64,000 bases of DNA from an uncultured Rikenellaceae bacterium (GCA_947038405.1 CAMQVY010000001.1:124001-188000), one strand, 5' to 3'; shown: positions 9,204 to 18,435, counted from the first letter of the stretch. Notes: generated by a model from the letters alone, not told the origin. Made by a program: numbers and translations.

Positions 9204-11549
9204 ATGAACGAAGTAATTAAAGTGAGTATTGCTGGAATCAACATAGCCTTGAATCAAGATACTTACGAACTCCTAAATAACTACCTGCAAAAACTTGAGA
9301 GTAAATATATAGGTAATCCTGATGGAGCAGAGATTATTGCAGATATTGAGTCACGGATTATTGAACTAATTCTTGAGAAGCAGGAGCAATCGGCAATAGT
9401 CAGTGCGAGTATAGTTGAAGATATTATTGAGCGTTTGGGATATCCCGAATCTGATGACACAAATTCAGCACCGAAAGAGACAATACCACCCCAATACGAC
9501 CAACAGAATAGAGGTAATATTATAAATAATAGATTATACCGCCCTAAATTTGGTAATAAAATTGCTGGTGTATGTGCTGGATTATCAAAACACCTAAATA
9601 TTAATGTTGCGTGGGTTCGTTTAGCATTTTTACTATCTATAATATTCACCCCATACTCACTAATATACGCATGCGCTCTACCTCTTCAACTCTCACTGGG
9701 TGGTATCGTACTCTATATAATACTATGGATTGCAATACCGAAGGCTACATGGAAACAAGTAGAGCAAGAGATGAATGAAGGACATATTGATACTAGCACT
9801 GAAAAACAAGATGTATTTAATGCAAGTAAAAGTGGAGAAATACCACATGAAAAACTATACAGACCCAATAAAGGTGGAGTAATTGGAGGAGTATGTTCAG
9901 CATTGTCAACACATTTTCAAGTTGATGTTACATGGATTCGCTTAACATACATTCTCCTTATTGCGCTACCATTCACATCCTTCTTTATAGCTGACACTCC
10001 TAAATTTATATTTTCATTTACATTTGGTATAATTCTATCTTATATAGTATTATGGATTTCTATACCTAGCCTTAGGTATCCAAAACCAACCTCAAACAAC
10101 AAAAAAGAGAGTCAGTCGCCACACCATATTAATAATAGTGAACCAACTAACAATAACCCAACAAATAGTAGCGATGTTTTTCCTAAACGATTATATAGAT
10201 CGTCTAAAGGGGGTATTATTGCGGGAGTATGCTCTGGATTATCAAAATACACCAACATAAATGTTATATTGATTCGTCTTCTATATATAATATTATTGTC
10301 TATCCTTGGGTTCATATCTTTTATGATGATAACCCATCATAAAAGCACAGGGGGAATAACTACCTCTCTTTTACTACTCAGTAGTGTAATTCTATCTTAT
10401 ATTGTGATGTGGATTGCTGTCCCTATGGCTAAGAGTGCACGACAGAAATTAGAGATGAGTGGGGAGTGTGTGACCGCATTCTCTATCGGTAGACAAATTA
10501 GTCGTGATGCGACTGAAATTGATTCTCAGAGTAAGGAGGCAGGTTTAGCTTCAATATTTGCAGAGATGTTAAAATTTATAGGTAAGGTAATTTCTAAAAT
10601 ATTAAAGCTTATACTAGTTGCTATCTCGTTCTCAGTCGGGATACCTCTACTCCTAGCTATAGTAATAATCTTGACACTATTCATTATGTCGATTAATGGA
10701 CTATTAGCATTTTCCTTCCCTTACTTTATGTCGATAATTCCCATATTTATAGCTCAGTATCCATACCTTTTCCCAAATGAAGTACTCGAAACAACTCTGC
10801 TCTCTATTCCTGCTATGATTATTCCTCTCACTGCAACACTAGTAGCTTTAATAGCACTGATATGTAGTTGGAAGAGAGGTATTGCATGGTGTCTCACTAT
10901 AATGATTGCGATATGGATTGCAATAGGTTCGTGTTTTACGTATACAATTGCCAATCAAATGAATGATATGAATATTGCCAAAGAGTTCGCGAGTCATTAC
11001 AGCGAAGAGTCAACGCATTCAAATAATTCGAAGTTATATAAATATACAAAAATACTAGAATTTAAGGTCTACAAAGAGTATTATATTGAATACTCTACAA
11101 TTAAAGATACCTTAAAATACGAAAGAGGTACTATATTTGGCGGAGATACAACTGTCGATGCTAAACTTGTAACTAAATATGTAAAAGTTGATGATGGTCA
11201 TAGATTCGACACCTTAGATATTAAGAATATGGGTATCCACACGACACCGCCCACAACTCCTATATCAAGTGAGTACACTATATGTAAAATTCTATTTGCA
11301 CTCTCAATACTAGCGACATTATGGGTTCTATGGATGAGTATAAAAGATAGAAAAAAGTACTATGCGTTAGGTCTCACAATAATGATTGCTCTTTGGCTTC
11401 TTACATGTGCATATTTTATTAAAGAATTGTATTTCACCTCAAAAGTACGTACAACTAAGTCAATATTTGAAACAACAGAGACTATGGTGGGAGATTCAGT
11501 GAAGATAGATACTATTGCTAACTATAAGCATATAGTGGATATAAATTAG
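9204..11549 (+). CDS. Large membrane protein with three tandem PspC domains
   Basis: A 781-residue protein. Residues 1-85 repeat the soluble N-terminal domain of the short PspC protein upstream. Three PspC domains follow at about 110-180 (LYRPKFGNKIAGVCAGLSKH), 217-288 (LYRPNKGGVIGGVCSALS) and 329-406 (LYRSSKGGIIAGVCSGLSKY), each with the glycine-rich entry and a closing helix ending xxxLW/MWIxxP. Beyond these are further membrane helices at about 465-590 and 700-745 with a polar loop between them that may lie outside the cytoplasm. Most PspC proteins have one such domain. The stop codon lies within a dispersed repeat. Confidence 0.85.
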   Translation: MNEVIKVSIAGINIALNQDTYELLNNYLQKLESKYIGNPDGAEIIADIESRIIELILEKQEQSAIVSASIVEDIIERLGYPESDDTNSAPKETIPPQYDQQNRGNIINNRLYRPKFGNKIAGVCAGLSKHLNINVAWVRLAFLLSIIFTPYSLIYACALPLQLSLGGIVLYIILWIAIPKATWKQVEQEMNEGHIDTSTEKQDVFNASKSGEIPHEKLYRPNKGGVIGGVCSALSTHFQVDVTWIRLTYILLIALPFTSFFIADTPKFIFSFTFGIILSYIVLWISIPSLRYPKPTSNNKKESQSPHHINNSEPTNNNPTNSSDVFPKRLYRSSKGGIIAGVCSGLSKYTNINVILIRLLYIILLSILGFISFMMITHHKSTGGITTSLLLLSSVILSYIVMWIAVPMAKSARQKLEMSGECVTAFSIGRQISRDATEIDSQSKEAGLASIFAEMLKFIGKVISKILKLILVAISFSVGIPLLLAIVIILTLFIMSINGLLAFSFPYFMSIIPIFIAQYPYLFPNEVLETTLLSIPAMIIPLTATLVALIALICSWKRGIAWCLTIMIAIWIAIGSCFTYTIANQMNDMNIAKEFASHYSEESTHSNNSKLYKYTKILEFKVYKEYYIEYSTIKDTLKYERGTIFGGDTTVDAKLVTKYVKVDDGHRFDTLDIKNMGIHTTPPTTPISSEYTICKILFALSILATLWVLWMSIKDRKKYYALGLTIMIALWLLTCAYFIKELYFTSKVRTTKSIFETTETMVGDSVKIDTIANYKHIVDIN

Positions 11550-11595
11550 ACTATGAACTGCCCTACGCGGGCTGCGGTGCGTGATCGCACTGAAC
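11547..11595 (-). repeat. GC-rich module of the dispersed repeat, minus orientation
   Basis: Begins at the stop codon of the PspC gene: TAGACTATGAACTGCCC, then GCGGGCTGCGGTGCG and a short hairpin GTGCG-TGAT-CGCAC. Its reverse complement matches 14145-14185 closely (GATCACGCA, GCCCGCG, AGGGCAGTTCATAGTCTA), and the same module appears at 25651-25683, 50350-50395 and 57363-57420. Confidence 0.75.
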
Positions 11596-11652
11596 ATGAA
11601 AAACTTATTAGTTTTTTAACATATATATTAAAAATAGTTTGCAAAATATTTT

Positions 11653-11660
11653 TACATTTG
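11653..11660 (+). promoter_or_regulatory. -7 box for pfkA
   Basis: TACATTTG matches TAnnTTTG, 53 bases before the pfkA start. Confidence 0.5.
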
Positions 11661-11712
11661 TAATCGAGAGTGGAATATAGTTTCCACCTATACAACTTAA
11701 TAGTTTTGAAGT

Positions 11713-12693
11713 ATGTTAGAAATAAAATGTATTGGAATATTGACATCCGGTGGAGATGCTCCAGGGATGAATGCAGCAATCCGTGCTGTGACACGTACAG
11801 CAATCTATAATGGGTTTACTGTAAAGGCTATTATGAGAGGTTACAAAGGTCTTATTACAGGAGAGATTGTACCATATGTGACACAAAATGTAAGTAATAT
11901 TATACAGCAAGGGGGTACAATTCTTAAAACTGCAAGGTGTAAAGAGTTTACAACAGCTGAGGGACGTCAAGTAGCGTATGAAACAATGCAACGAGAGGGG
12001 ATTGATGCTCTAGTTGTTATCGGTGGAGATGGTTCTCTTACGGGGGCAAAAATATTTGCTTCAGAATTTAATATTCCTATCGTGGGTCTACCAGGTACAA
12101 TTGACAATGATCTAAATGGTACCGACACAACTATTGGGTATGACACAGCACTAAATACAATTATGGATGCTGTCGATAAGATTAAAGATACGGCATCTTC
12201 ACATGATAGACTATTTTTCATTGAGGTAATGGGTCGTAATGCGGGTTTCTTGGCTATCAACGGTGCCATTGCAACAGGTGCTGAAGCGGCTATTATTCCA
12301 GAGATTGCAACAGAAGTTGACCAATTATCTGAGTTGATTGAGAGTGGTTTTCGTAAGAGTAAAAATAGTAGTATCGTACTTGTTGCTGAGAGTGAGATTA
12401 CTGGAGGTGCTATGGGTCTAGCGGAGCGTGTAAAGAAAGAGTACCCACAATATGATGTACGTGTAACTATTTTAGGACACATCCAACGAGGTGGATCACC
12501 AACGGCAAGTGATAGAATATTAGCTAGTCGCATGGGAGAAGCTGCAATAGATGCTCTACTTGATGGTCAACGTAACGTTATGATAGGGGTACAAAATGAT
12601 CAATTAGTATATATACCGTTTAATAAGGCTATCAAAAAAGGAAAGTCCCTCAATAGAGATCTATTAAATACTGTTAAAATATTATCAACATAG
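11713..12693 (+). CDS. pfkA: ATP-dependent 6-phosphofructokinase
   Basis: Phosphorylates fructose 6-phosphate to fructose 1,6-bisphosphate, the committing glycolytic step. The 326-residue length fits bacterial PfkA. Visible marks: [17 protein letters not shown] at the start (nucleotide binding), [12 protein letters not shown] near residue 100 (ATP/Mg site; the GGDGS form is that of ATP users), [12 protein letters not shown] (catalytic Asp), and [14 protein letters not shown] near residue 255. It has its own promoter box and a repeat-derived terminator. Confidence 0.95.
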   Translation: MLEIKCIGILTSGGDAPGMNAAIRAVTRTAIYNGFTVKAIMRGYKGLITGEIVPYVTQNVSNIIQQGGTILKTARCKEFTTAEGRQVAYETMQREGIDALVVIGGDGSLTGAKIFASEFNIPIVGLPGTIDNDLNGTDTTIGYDTALNTIMDAVDKIKDTASSHDRLFFIEVMGRNAGFLAINGAIATGAEAAIIPEIATEVDQLSELIESGFRKSKNSSIVLVAESEITGGAMGLAERVKKEYPQYDVRVTILGHIQRGGSPTASDRILASRMGEAAIDALLDGQRNVMIGVQNDQLVYIPFNKAIKKGKSLNRDLLNTVKILST

Positions 12694-12710
12694 AGAGTGC
12701 AATATCTCTC

Positions 12711-12818
12711 AGAAAACGAAGTTTTCAATAAAATTTGATAAAACTTTATAAAGTTTTTCGCCGAAGGCAGTTCGTAGTCTAGTCTAACGGAACAGCCTTC
12801 GGCGATATTTTTTTCACA
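12711..12818 (+). terminator. Repeat-derived terminator after pfkA
   Basis: One copy of the dispersed repeat. GAAAACGAAGTTTTC and AAAATTTGATAAAACTTTATAAAG lead into an 11-bp perfect stem, TCGCCGAAGGC (12758-12768) with GCCTTCGGCGA (12795-12805), followed by TATTTTTTTT. The loop holds GTAGTCTAGTCTA, close to the loops of the copies at 1-300 and 14170, while the stem bases differ. It should end pfkA transcription. Confidence 0.8.
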
Positions 12819-12857
12819 ACTTAGCTTCACTAACACTAATAACCTAAACTTACAACT

Positions 12858-14126
12858 ATGAAAAAAGTATTACTAGCGATATTTTTAGTCGCTTTGAGCA
12901 TCCCTACGATAGCTCAAATTAAGTGTACCATAAAAGGTACTGTTATTGGACGACCAGAGAGTAAAACACTTATTCTTTGCAAAGAAGGAGAGGATCTTAG
13001 AACAGCAGAAACCATTAAAATCAACATTGAGAATGGTCAATTCTCCTATAATTTAGAAGCTCCTTACTCAGAGATATATGAACTTACATTTGAAGAAGAA
13101 CACCAAAACGGAGCATGGCAAACTATATCTTTTTACGCTACAAATGATGTCATTAACTTTAAACTACACTCTATGGATAATTCTCCTAAAAATGAAATTA
13201 TCGGGGGTGGAAAGGAGAATGAGATTATAATGTATAAAAATGCTGTGGCAGATGAAACTAATAAAAAAGCAGATAAAATATACGAGATTGCAGAAAAGTT
13301 AACAAGAGAGCAGACAGTTTCAGTAAAAGGGTTAGAAATTCTAGCGAAACTAGATACTATTAGTGGCATTGCAAGAAACAAACTATATAAAGAGCTTGAC
13401 GAACTACAAAAAACAAAAAATTTCTACACCCCTGAGTATTATAATATTGTAAGACCTGTGGATAGTATCTATAGCGCATACTTTAAAGAGGTAGAAAAGT
13501 ACGATAGAGAGAACCCCTCTCTTATTGCATACTCTCAGTTAATTAGTGACCTAACTAGGTTTCAATCCTTTGAAGAGTGGTATAAAGGAGATGGTACTCC
13601 CTTGGATGATGTTATCGGAAGATATAAAGTCTTCTCAAAAGCATACCCTAAACACATATACACTAAGAGGGCTAAAGAGATGATTGAGTCGGTTAAAAAA
13701 ATACGAGTTGGGGGTAAATATATTGACTTCTCCGCTCCAGATCTTGATGGTAATATCGTTAAATTGAGTTCAGAGATTAAGGATAAAATTGCAATTATAG
13801 ATCTATGGGCGTCTTGGTGCGGTCCTTGTCGTAATACAAGTGAGAGCTACATCCCTATATACAATGAGTTTAAAGATAGAGGCTTCACAATTGTTGGAGT
13901 TGCTAGGGAGAGTAAGAATGATAAACAAATGCGCATTGCAATTGAAAAAGATGGATACACTTGGACAAATCTAATCGAACTAAATGATAAAGGTAGTATT
14001 TGGGCTAAATATGGTGTTGGCAATGGTGGCGGCGGTACTTTTTTAGTAGATGAAAAAGGTAAGATATTAGCGATAAGCCCTACGGCAGAGGAGGTCCGTA
14101 AGATATTATTAGAGCGATTAAAATAA
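12858..14126 (+). CDS. Exported TlpA-like thiol-disulfide oxidoreductase with DUF4369-type N-terminus
   Basis: A 422-residue protein with signal peptide 1-19 (ending PTIAQ). Residues about 22-115 look like the beta-rich DUF4369 domain common before TlpA domains in Bacteroidota; 120-280 is mostly helical. Residues 286-420 are a thioredoxin-fold domain with FSAPDLDGNIVKLS, the redox pair WASWCGPC (C321, C324) and a late GGGGTFLVDEKG that provides the cis-proline region in altered form. It probably reduces or isomerises thiols in the periplasm. Partners are unknown. Repeat copies flank it on both sides. Confidence 0.88.
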   Translation: MKKVLLAIFLVALSIPTIAQIKCTIKGTVIGRPESKTLILCKEGEDLRTAETIKINIENGQFSYNLEAPYSEIYELTFEEEHQNGAWQTISFYATNDVINFKLHSMDNSPKNEIIGGGKENEIIMYKNAVADETNKKADKIYEIAEKLTREQTVSVKGLEILAKLDTISGIARNKLYKELDELQKTKNFYTPEYYNIVRPVDSIYSAYFKEVEKYDRENPSLIAYSQLISDLTRFQSFEEWYKGDGTPLDDVIGRYKVFSKAYPKHIYTKRAKEMIESVKKIRVGGKYIDFSAPDLDGNIVKLSSEIKDKIAIIDLWASWCGPCRNTSESYIPIYNEFKDRGFTIVGVARESKNDKQMRIAIEKDGYTWTNLIELNDKGSIWAKYGVGNGGGGTFLVDEKGKILAISPTAEEVRKILLERLK

Positions 14127-14139
14127 CATCTAAAGTTCA

Positions 14140-14262
14140 CTACGATCACGCAGCGCCGCCCGCGCAGGGCAGTTCATAGTCTAGTTTTACAGAACTGCCT
14201 TTGGCAAGAATTTTTGTAAAAATTCATTAAACTTTTTTGAAAACTTTGTTTTCTAATTTGAG
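14140..14262. repeat. Dispersed mosaic repeat copy
   Basis: Contains the GC-rich module (GATCACGCAGCG, GCCCGCGCAGGGCAGTT), the conserved loop CATAGTCTAGTTTTACAG, the closing arm AACTGCCTTTGGC, and the AT module TTCATTAAACTTTTTTGAAAAC with GTTTTC. It joins modules that occur separately at 11547 and at 1-300, which shows they belong to one family. The rest of the 14127-14380 gap holds only AT-rich sequence upstream of ddh. Confidence 0.75.
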
Positions 14263-14380
14263 TTTGCAAAAAATAATGTTAATTTAGCAACGTAAATGTG
14301 ATTTTTACCACATAAACATGTTTTTTTAACGCAAATTAAGCGTAATTGTTAAGAATATAACTAAATTAAAATATAATTGT

Positions 14381-15277
14381 ATGAATAAGATTAGAGCAGC
14401 CATAGTTGGATATGGTAACATTGGTCAATATGTACTTGACGCTATTGAAGCAGCAAGCGATTTTGAAGTAGCAGGAATTGTACGTCGTGACGCTACAAAT
14501 ATCCCTGAGGAGTTAGCAAAATATAGTGTTGTAACGAGTATCGACGATTTAACAGATGTTGATGTTGCAGTTCTTTGTACTCCAAGCCGTAGCGTAGAGA
14601 GTTTCGCAGTTGAGATCCTTGCAAAAGGTATCAACACTGTTGATAGTTTTGATATTCACTCACAAGTAGTTACACTACGCCAGAACATGGGTAAAGTTGC
14701 TAAAGAGAGTGGCGCAGTATCTATCATGTCAGCAGGTTGGGATCCAGGAAGTGACTCAGTTGTTAGAGCTCTTCTTGAGGCTTGTGCACCAAAAGGTATC
14801 ACATATACTAACTTTGGACCAGGTATGAGTATGGGACACACAGTAGCTGTTAAAGCGATTGATGGTGTCAAAGCTGCGCTATCAATGACTATACCAACAG
14901 GAACAAGTATTCACAGAAGAATGGTTTACATTGAGTTGAAAGAGGGTTCTGATTTCAATACAGTAGCAAATGCAATCAAAACTGATGAGTACTTTGTGAA
15001 CGATGATACTCACGTAATGCAGGTTCAGTGTGTTGATGATCTATTAGATATGGGACATGGTGTGAACATGGTAAGAAAGGGTGTATCTGGAACGACTCAA
15101 AATCAACTATTTGAGTTCAATATGAAGATTAACAATCCAGCTCTTACAGCTCAGATCTTGATCTCTTCAGCAAGAGCAACAATGATGCAATTGCCAGGAT
15201 GCTACACAATGATTGAAGTTCCATTGATCGACTTCCTACAAGGAGATAGAGAAGAGCTTATCAAGCACCTAGTGTAG
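14381..15277 (+). CDS. ddh: meso-Diaminopimelate D-dehydrogenase
   Basis: NADPH-dependent one-step conversion between L-2-amino-6-oxopimelate (tetrahydrodipicolinate) and meso-diaminopimelate, for lysine and peptidoglycan. The 298-residue protein has an N-terminal Rossmann motif AIVGYGNIGQYV (8-19), VVRR-type sugar-phosphate contact region (GIVRRD), LCTPSR near residue 66 and the substrate region SAGWDPGSDSVVR near residue 118, all as in Corynebacterium-type Ddh. The family is common in Bacteroidota. It appears to be a single-gene unit ended by a very strong hairpin. Confidence 0.93.
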   Translation: MNKIRAAIVGYGNIGQYVLDAIEAASDFEVAGIVRRDATNIPEELAKYSVVTSIDDLTDVDVAVLCTPSRSVESFAVEILAKGINTVDSFDIHSQVVTLRQNMGKVAKESGAVSIMSAGWDPGSDSVVRALLEACAPKGITYTNFGPGMSMGHTVAVKAIDGVKAALSMTIPTGTSIHRRMVYIELKEGSDFNTVANAIKTDEYFVNDDTHVMQVQCVDDLLDMGHGVNMVRKGVSGTTQNQLFEFNMKINNPALTAQILISSARATMMQLPGCYTMIEVPLIDFLQGDREELIKHLV

Positions 15278-15298
15278 TACTAAATAGACTATATAGAA

Positions 15299-15350
15299 CT
15301 GCCCTCCTCTGGCGGAGCTGCCATCATGTAGCTCCGCCAGAGGAGGGCAG
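15299..15350. terminator. 21-bp perfect hairpin after ddh
   Basis: A 21-bp perfect inverted repeat, arms at 15299-15319 and 15330-15350 (CTGCCCTCCTCTGGCGGAGC in the left arm), around a 10-base loop. It is preceded by TAGACTATATAGAACTGCCC, the same opening as the repeat copy at 11547, so it is a variant of the dispersed family. There is no long T run after it on the plus strand, so the terminator role is inferred. Confidence 0.7.
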
Positions 15351-15414
15351 CTTCATTAGACAATACTACCTCTTAATTTTTCAAAGTATTGGAACAACCT
15401 AACAAAAAAAATAA

Positions 15415-15422
15415 TACCTTTG
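15415..15422 (+). promoter_or_regulatory. -7 box for serS
   Basis: TACCTTTG matches TAnnTTTG, 40 bases before the serS start. Confidence 0.5.
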
Positions 15423-15461
15423 TGGTATAATTGATTTTAATTTAAATATTACAAATATAAG

Positions 15462-16733
15462 ATGTTAACTTTAAAGCAGATAAGGGACAACAAAGAGTTT
15501 GCAATAGAGCGCCTTTCAATCAAAGGTGTTGATGCTGTTGCAGCAATTGAAAGAATTGAAACTCTTGATGACAAACGTAAAGCAATTCAAGCTGAGGCAG
15601 ATACACTTTTAGCTGAGCAAAATTCTATCGCAAAAAGTATCGGCGGTCTATATGCGCAGGGCAAGAGAGATGAAGCTGATGCTTTGAAGACTCGTACAGC
15701 AGAGCTAAAAGAGCAATCGAAGGCTTTAGATGAAGAGTTAAAAACTGTAGTTGAAGCATTGAATGCAGAGATCGTATTACTACCAAACTTCCCTGCGGCA
15801 ATCGTTCCAAAAGGAAATAGTGCAAAAGACAATATCATCCTTAAAGAGACAGATAATATTCCTCAATTAGATGAGAGTGCACTACCTCACTGGGAGTTAA
15901 CAAAAAAGTATGACATCATCGATTTCGAGTTAGGTGTCAAACTAACTGGAGCAGGTTTTCCAGTCTACAAAGGTCAAGGAGCAGCACTTCAACGTGCACT
16001 GATTACTTACTTCTTGGATCACAATATTGCAGGTGGTTACTCTGAAGTTATGCCTCCAATTATGGTTAATGAAGCGTCTGGTTTTGGAACAGGACAACTT
16101 CCAGATAAAGAGGGACAGATGTATCATGCAACTCAAGATAACTTCTACCTAATTCCAACAGCAGAAGTTCCAATAACTAACATATATAGAGATGTTATTG
16201 TTGAAGAGAAAGATTTCCCAATCAAACTTACTGCCTACACTCCATGTTTTAGACGTGAAGCAGGTTCATATGGTAAGGATGTTAGAGGGTTGAATAGACT
16301 ACACCAATTTGATAAAGTTGAGATTGTACAAATTGCTCATCCCGACACATCATATGAGGCACTAGACGGAATGGTTGCTCACGTTGAAGCACTTATAAAG
16401 AGCTTAGGTTTACCATATAGAATACTACGTCTGTGTAGTGGTGATATGAGTTTCACTTCAGCTATTACATACGATTTTGAGGTGTACTCTGCCGCACAAA
16501 AAATGTGGCTAGAGGTATCTTCAGTATCTAATTTTGAATCTTTCCAAGCGAATAGATTAAAACTTAGATATAAAGATTCTAACAAAAAGACACAATTGGC
16601 ACACACTTTGAATGGTAGTTCATTAGCTTTACCTAGAATTGTTGCTGCACTATTGGAGAACAATCAGACTCCTGACGGAATCAAAATTCCTGAAGTACTA
16701 GTACCATACACTAGATTTGATACTATAAAGTAA
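15462..16733 (+). CDS. serS: Seryl-tRNA synthetase
   Basis: Charges tRNA-Ser (and tRNA-Sec where present). The 423-residue length is usual. Residues 1-110 form the long antiparallel coiled coil that reads the tRNA variable arm (charged, Ala/Glu/Lys-rich). Class II motifs follow: TAEVPITNIYRD, motif 2 FRREAGSYGKDVRGLNRLHQ near residue 265, and motif 3 GSSLALPRIVAALLEN near residue 385. A ferredoxin gene follows on its own promoter. Confidence 0.96.
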   Translation: MLTLKQIRDNKEFAIERLSIKGVDAVAAIERIETLDDKRKAIQAEADTLLAEQNSIAKSIGGLYAQGKRDEADALKTRTAELKEQSKALDEELKTVVEALNAEIVLLPNFPAAIVPKGNSAKDNIILKETDNIPQLDESALPHWELTKKYDIIDFELGVKLTGAGFPVYKGQGAALQRALITYFLDHNIAGGYSEVMPPIMVNEASGFGTGQLPDKEGQMYHATQDNFYLIPTAEVPITNIYRDVIVEEKDFPIKLTAYTPCFRREAGSYGKDVRGLNRLHQFDKVEIVQIAHPDTSYEALDGMVAHVEALIKSLGLPYRILRLCSGDMSFTSAITYDFEVYSAAQKMWLEVSSVSNFESFQANRLKLRYKDSNKKTQLAHTLNGSSLALPRIVAALLENNQTPDGIKIPEVLVPYTRFDTIK

Positions 16734-16805
16734 TTTAGTGCAACAAAGAAAAAAAAGTTTTATCAGTTTATGACGAGATTTATTTTCGAATTAAAAAAAG
16801 TTTAA

Positions 16806-16813
16806 TACTTTTG
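16806..16813 (+). promoter_or_regulatory. -7 box for the ferredoxin gene
   Basis: TACTTTTG matches TAnnTTTG, 37 bases before the ferredoxin ATG. Confidence 0.55.
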
Positions 16814-16849
16814 TAGTGCATATGTTTAACAACTTAATATTAAAAGAAA

Positions 16850-17017
16850 ATGGCTTATATTATTAGTGACGATTGTATCGCTTGTGGTACATGTATCGAT
16901 GAGTGCCCAGTAGAGGCTATCTCTGCAGGTGATATCTATCTGATTGACCCTGAAGTTTGTACTGATTGTGGTTCTTGTGCGGGTGCTTGCCCAACAGAAG
17001 CAATTGCTCAAGCTTAA
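16850..17017 (+). CDS. Small 2[4Fe-4S] ferredoxin, clostridial type
   Basis: A 55-residue electron carrier, short enough to be missed by length filters. It starts MAYIISDDCIACGTCIDECP, giving the first CxxCxxCxxxCP cluster set, and repeats the pattern as CTDCGSCAGACP at 37-48, so both [4Fe-4S] clusters are complete with eight cysteines. In anaerobes such proteins serve pyruvate:ferredoxin oxidoreductase, hydrogenases and Rnf-type complexes. It is a single-gene unit between its own promoter box and a strong terminator. Confidence 0.95.
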   Translation: MAYIISDDCIACGTCIDECPVEAISAGDIYLIDPEVCTDCGSCAGACPTEAIAQA

Positions 17018-17031
17018 TTGAGATTCAAAAT

Positions 17032-17069
17032 AAAAAAGGTCGTTCTAAATATTTAGAACGACCTTTTTT
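17032..17069. terminator. Bidirectional terminator between ferredoxin and efp
   Basis: AAAAAAGGTCGTTCTAAAT pairs with ATTTAGAACGACCTTTTTT, a perfect 19-bp palindrome with T runs both ways. It serves two convergent genes. Confidence 0.9.
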
Positions 17070-17090
17070 TATATAATATATAAAGAGCAA

Positions 17091-17657
17091 TTACTTTATT
17101 CTCTCATAATATTCACGGTTACGAGTGTCTACGCGGATCTTCTCTCCTGTCTTAATGAACAATGGAACACGAACAATTGCTCCTGTATTCATAGTTGCAG
17201 GCTTCAAAGAGTTTGTAGATGCAGTATCCCCTTTAATTCCTGGCTCAGTATATTCAACCTCCATATCAACAACTGCTGGAAGTTCTGCTGACAATACAAC
17301 TTCTTTCTCTGTATGGAACATAACTTCAACAACCTGACCTTCACCCATAAGGTCTGCATTGTCAATAAGATCTTTTTGAATAACTATTTGCTCAAAAGTC
17401 TCAGTGTGCATAAAGTTGCTTCCCATATCGTCGTCATATAAAAACTGGTATGGACGACGCTCAACACGTACAAGTTCGATTTTCTCTCCCGCTGTAAATG
17501 TATTATCTATCACACGACCATTTTCTAGGTTTTTTAGTTTTGTTCTTACAAAAGCAGGTCCTTTACCTGGCTTAACGTGTTGGAATTCAACGATTGAGAA
17601 TGTTTTACCATTATACTCAATACACATTCCATTTTTAATGTCTGCAGTAGTTGCCAT
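17091..17657 (-). CDS. efp: Elongation factor P
   Basis: Relieves ribosome stalling at polyproline stretches. The 188-residue protein has the three-beta-barrel layout. Domain I carries [17 protein letters not shown], with the lysine of the PGKG loop (K34) at the tip that normally contacts the P-site tRNA; whether it is modified cannot be seen and no modification enzyme is nearby. The C-terminal domain ends [20 protein letters not shown] as usual. A -7 box lies at 17705-17712. Confidence 0.96.
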   Translation of the reverse strand: MATTADIKNGMCIEYNGKTFSIVEFQHVKPGKGPAFVRTKLKNLENGRVIDNTFTAGEKIELVRVERRPYQFLYDDDMGSNFMHTETFEQIVIQKDLIDNADLMGEGQVVEVMFHTEKEVVLSAELPAVVDMEVEYTEPGIKGDTASTNSLKPATMNTGAIVRVPLFIKTGEKIRVDTRNREYYERIK

Positions 17658-17704
17658 TAGTAGTATATTTTTTAATATTAATTTCTATAATCTGAATACA
17701 ATTA

Positions 17705-17712
17705 CAAAGGTA
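17705..17712 (-). promoter_or_regulatory. -7 box for efp
   Basis: TACCTTTG on the minus strand, 48 bases before the efp start. Confidence 0.5.
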
Positions 17713-17795
17713 ATAAAAATATCAACAAGAAAAATTCCATCTCAATCTAATAACCTATTTAACCTTTGTTGACTGTGTGAGCACAGTTAACATAC

Positions 17796-18350
17796 CTAAC
17801 TTTGCCCCCATTTAAAGTGCGTAGCGTCAATTCCCAATAATTGAATAACCCTCTCCGTAACCGTCATACATAGCTCTTCAAGACTCTTTGGATGGCTATA
17901 AAACGATGGTGAGGCAGGTAAAATAACTCCACCACTTTCGGTTACAGACAACATATTACGCAGATGTATAAGACTTAGAGGAGTTTCTCGTGTCACCAAG
18001 ATCAATCTTCGCCTCTCTTTGAGCATAACATCTGCCGCACGTGAGATGAGATCACTCGAAGTCCCCATTGCAATACGACTCAAAGTCCCCATAGAGCATG
18101 GAGTGACAACCATTGCATCATACCCAGCAGAGCCCGAAGCAATGGGCGAAAACATATCATTATTATTCAAGACTACGATGCGAGAATCCTCAGTTATAAT
18201 CTCAATATCTTCATACTTCATCACCTCTCCACCGCATCGACTTACAACCAATGCTACCTCTTGAACCTCACTACTTTTTAGTATATTTTCAACTAACTGC
18301 TTTGCATATACAGATCCACTAGCTCCAGTGACAGCAACAATAATTTTCAT
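17796..18350 (-). CDS. ubiX: Flavin prenyltransferase UbiX
   Basis: Makes the prenylated FMN cofactor used by UbiD-type decarboxylases. I take the ATG at 18350 (184 aa); the longer form would need a TTG start. It begins MKIIVAVTGASGSVYAKQL, the UbiX opening with the GASG phosphate loop, and has APIASGSAGYDAMVVTPCSMGTL-like features (PCSMGTL near residue 85) and a C-terminal VTERVIQLLGI helix. No UbiD partner is in the window. It follows the deacetylase gene on the same strand and could share its transcript. Confidence 0.92.
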   Translation of the reverse strand: MKIIVAVTGASGSVYAKQLVENILKSSEVQEVALVVSRCGGEVMKYEDIEIITEDSRIVVLNNNDMFSPIASGSAGYDAMVVTPCSMGTLSRIAMGTSSDLISRAADVMLKERRRLILVTRETPLSLIHLRNMLSVTESGGVILPASPSFYSHPKSLEELCMTVTERVIQLLGIDATHFKWGQS

Positions 18351-18435
18351 AATCTTCAATTAAACGAAACAGAGAAACAAAGTCATCAAATAAATGTGCA
18401 CTAAAACAGCTCTATTCTCTAAGTACTTTATATAT

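Noticed and set aside
11547-11595. tRNA-like fold after the triple-PspC gene
   Set aside because: The GC-rich segment is too short, lacks T-loop and acceptor pairing, and matches other intergenic repeats.
11967-12533. 188-codon open frame antisense to pfkA
   Set aside because: Shadow frame of a strongly conserved gene; composition rich in Ser/Ile as expected of an antisense frame.
18038-18043. CACGTG within ubiX as a parS
   Set aside because: Flanks do not fit the consensus; coding sequence explains it.
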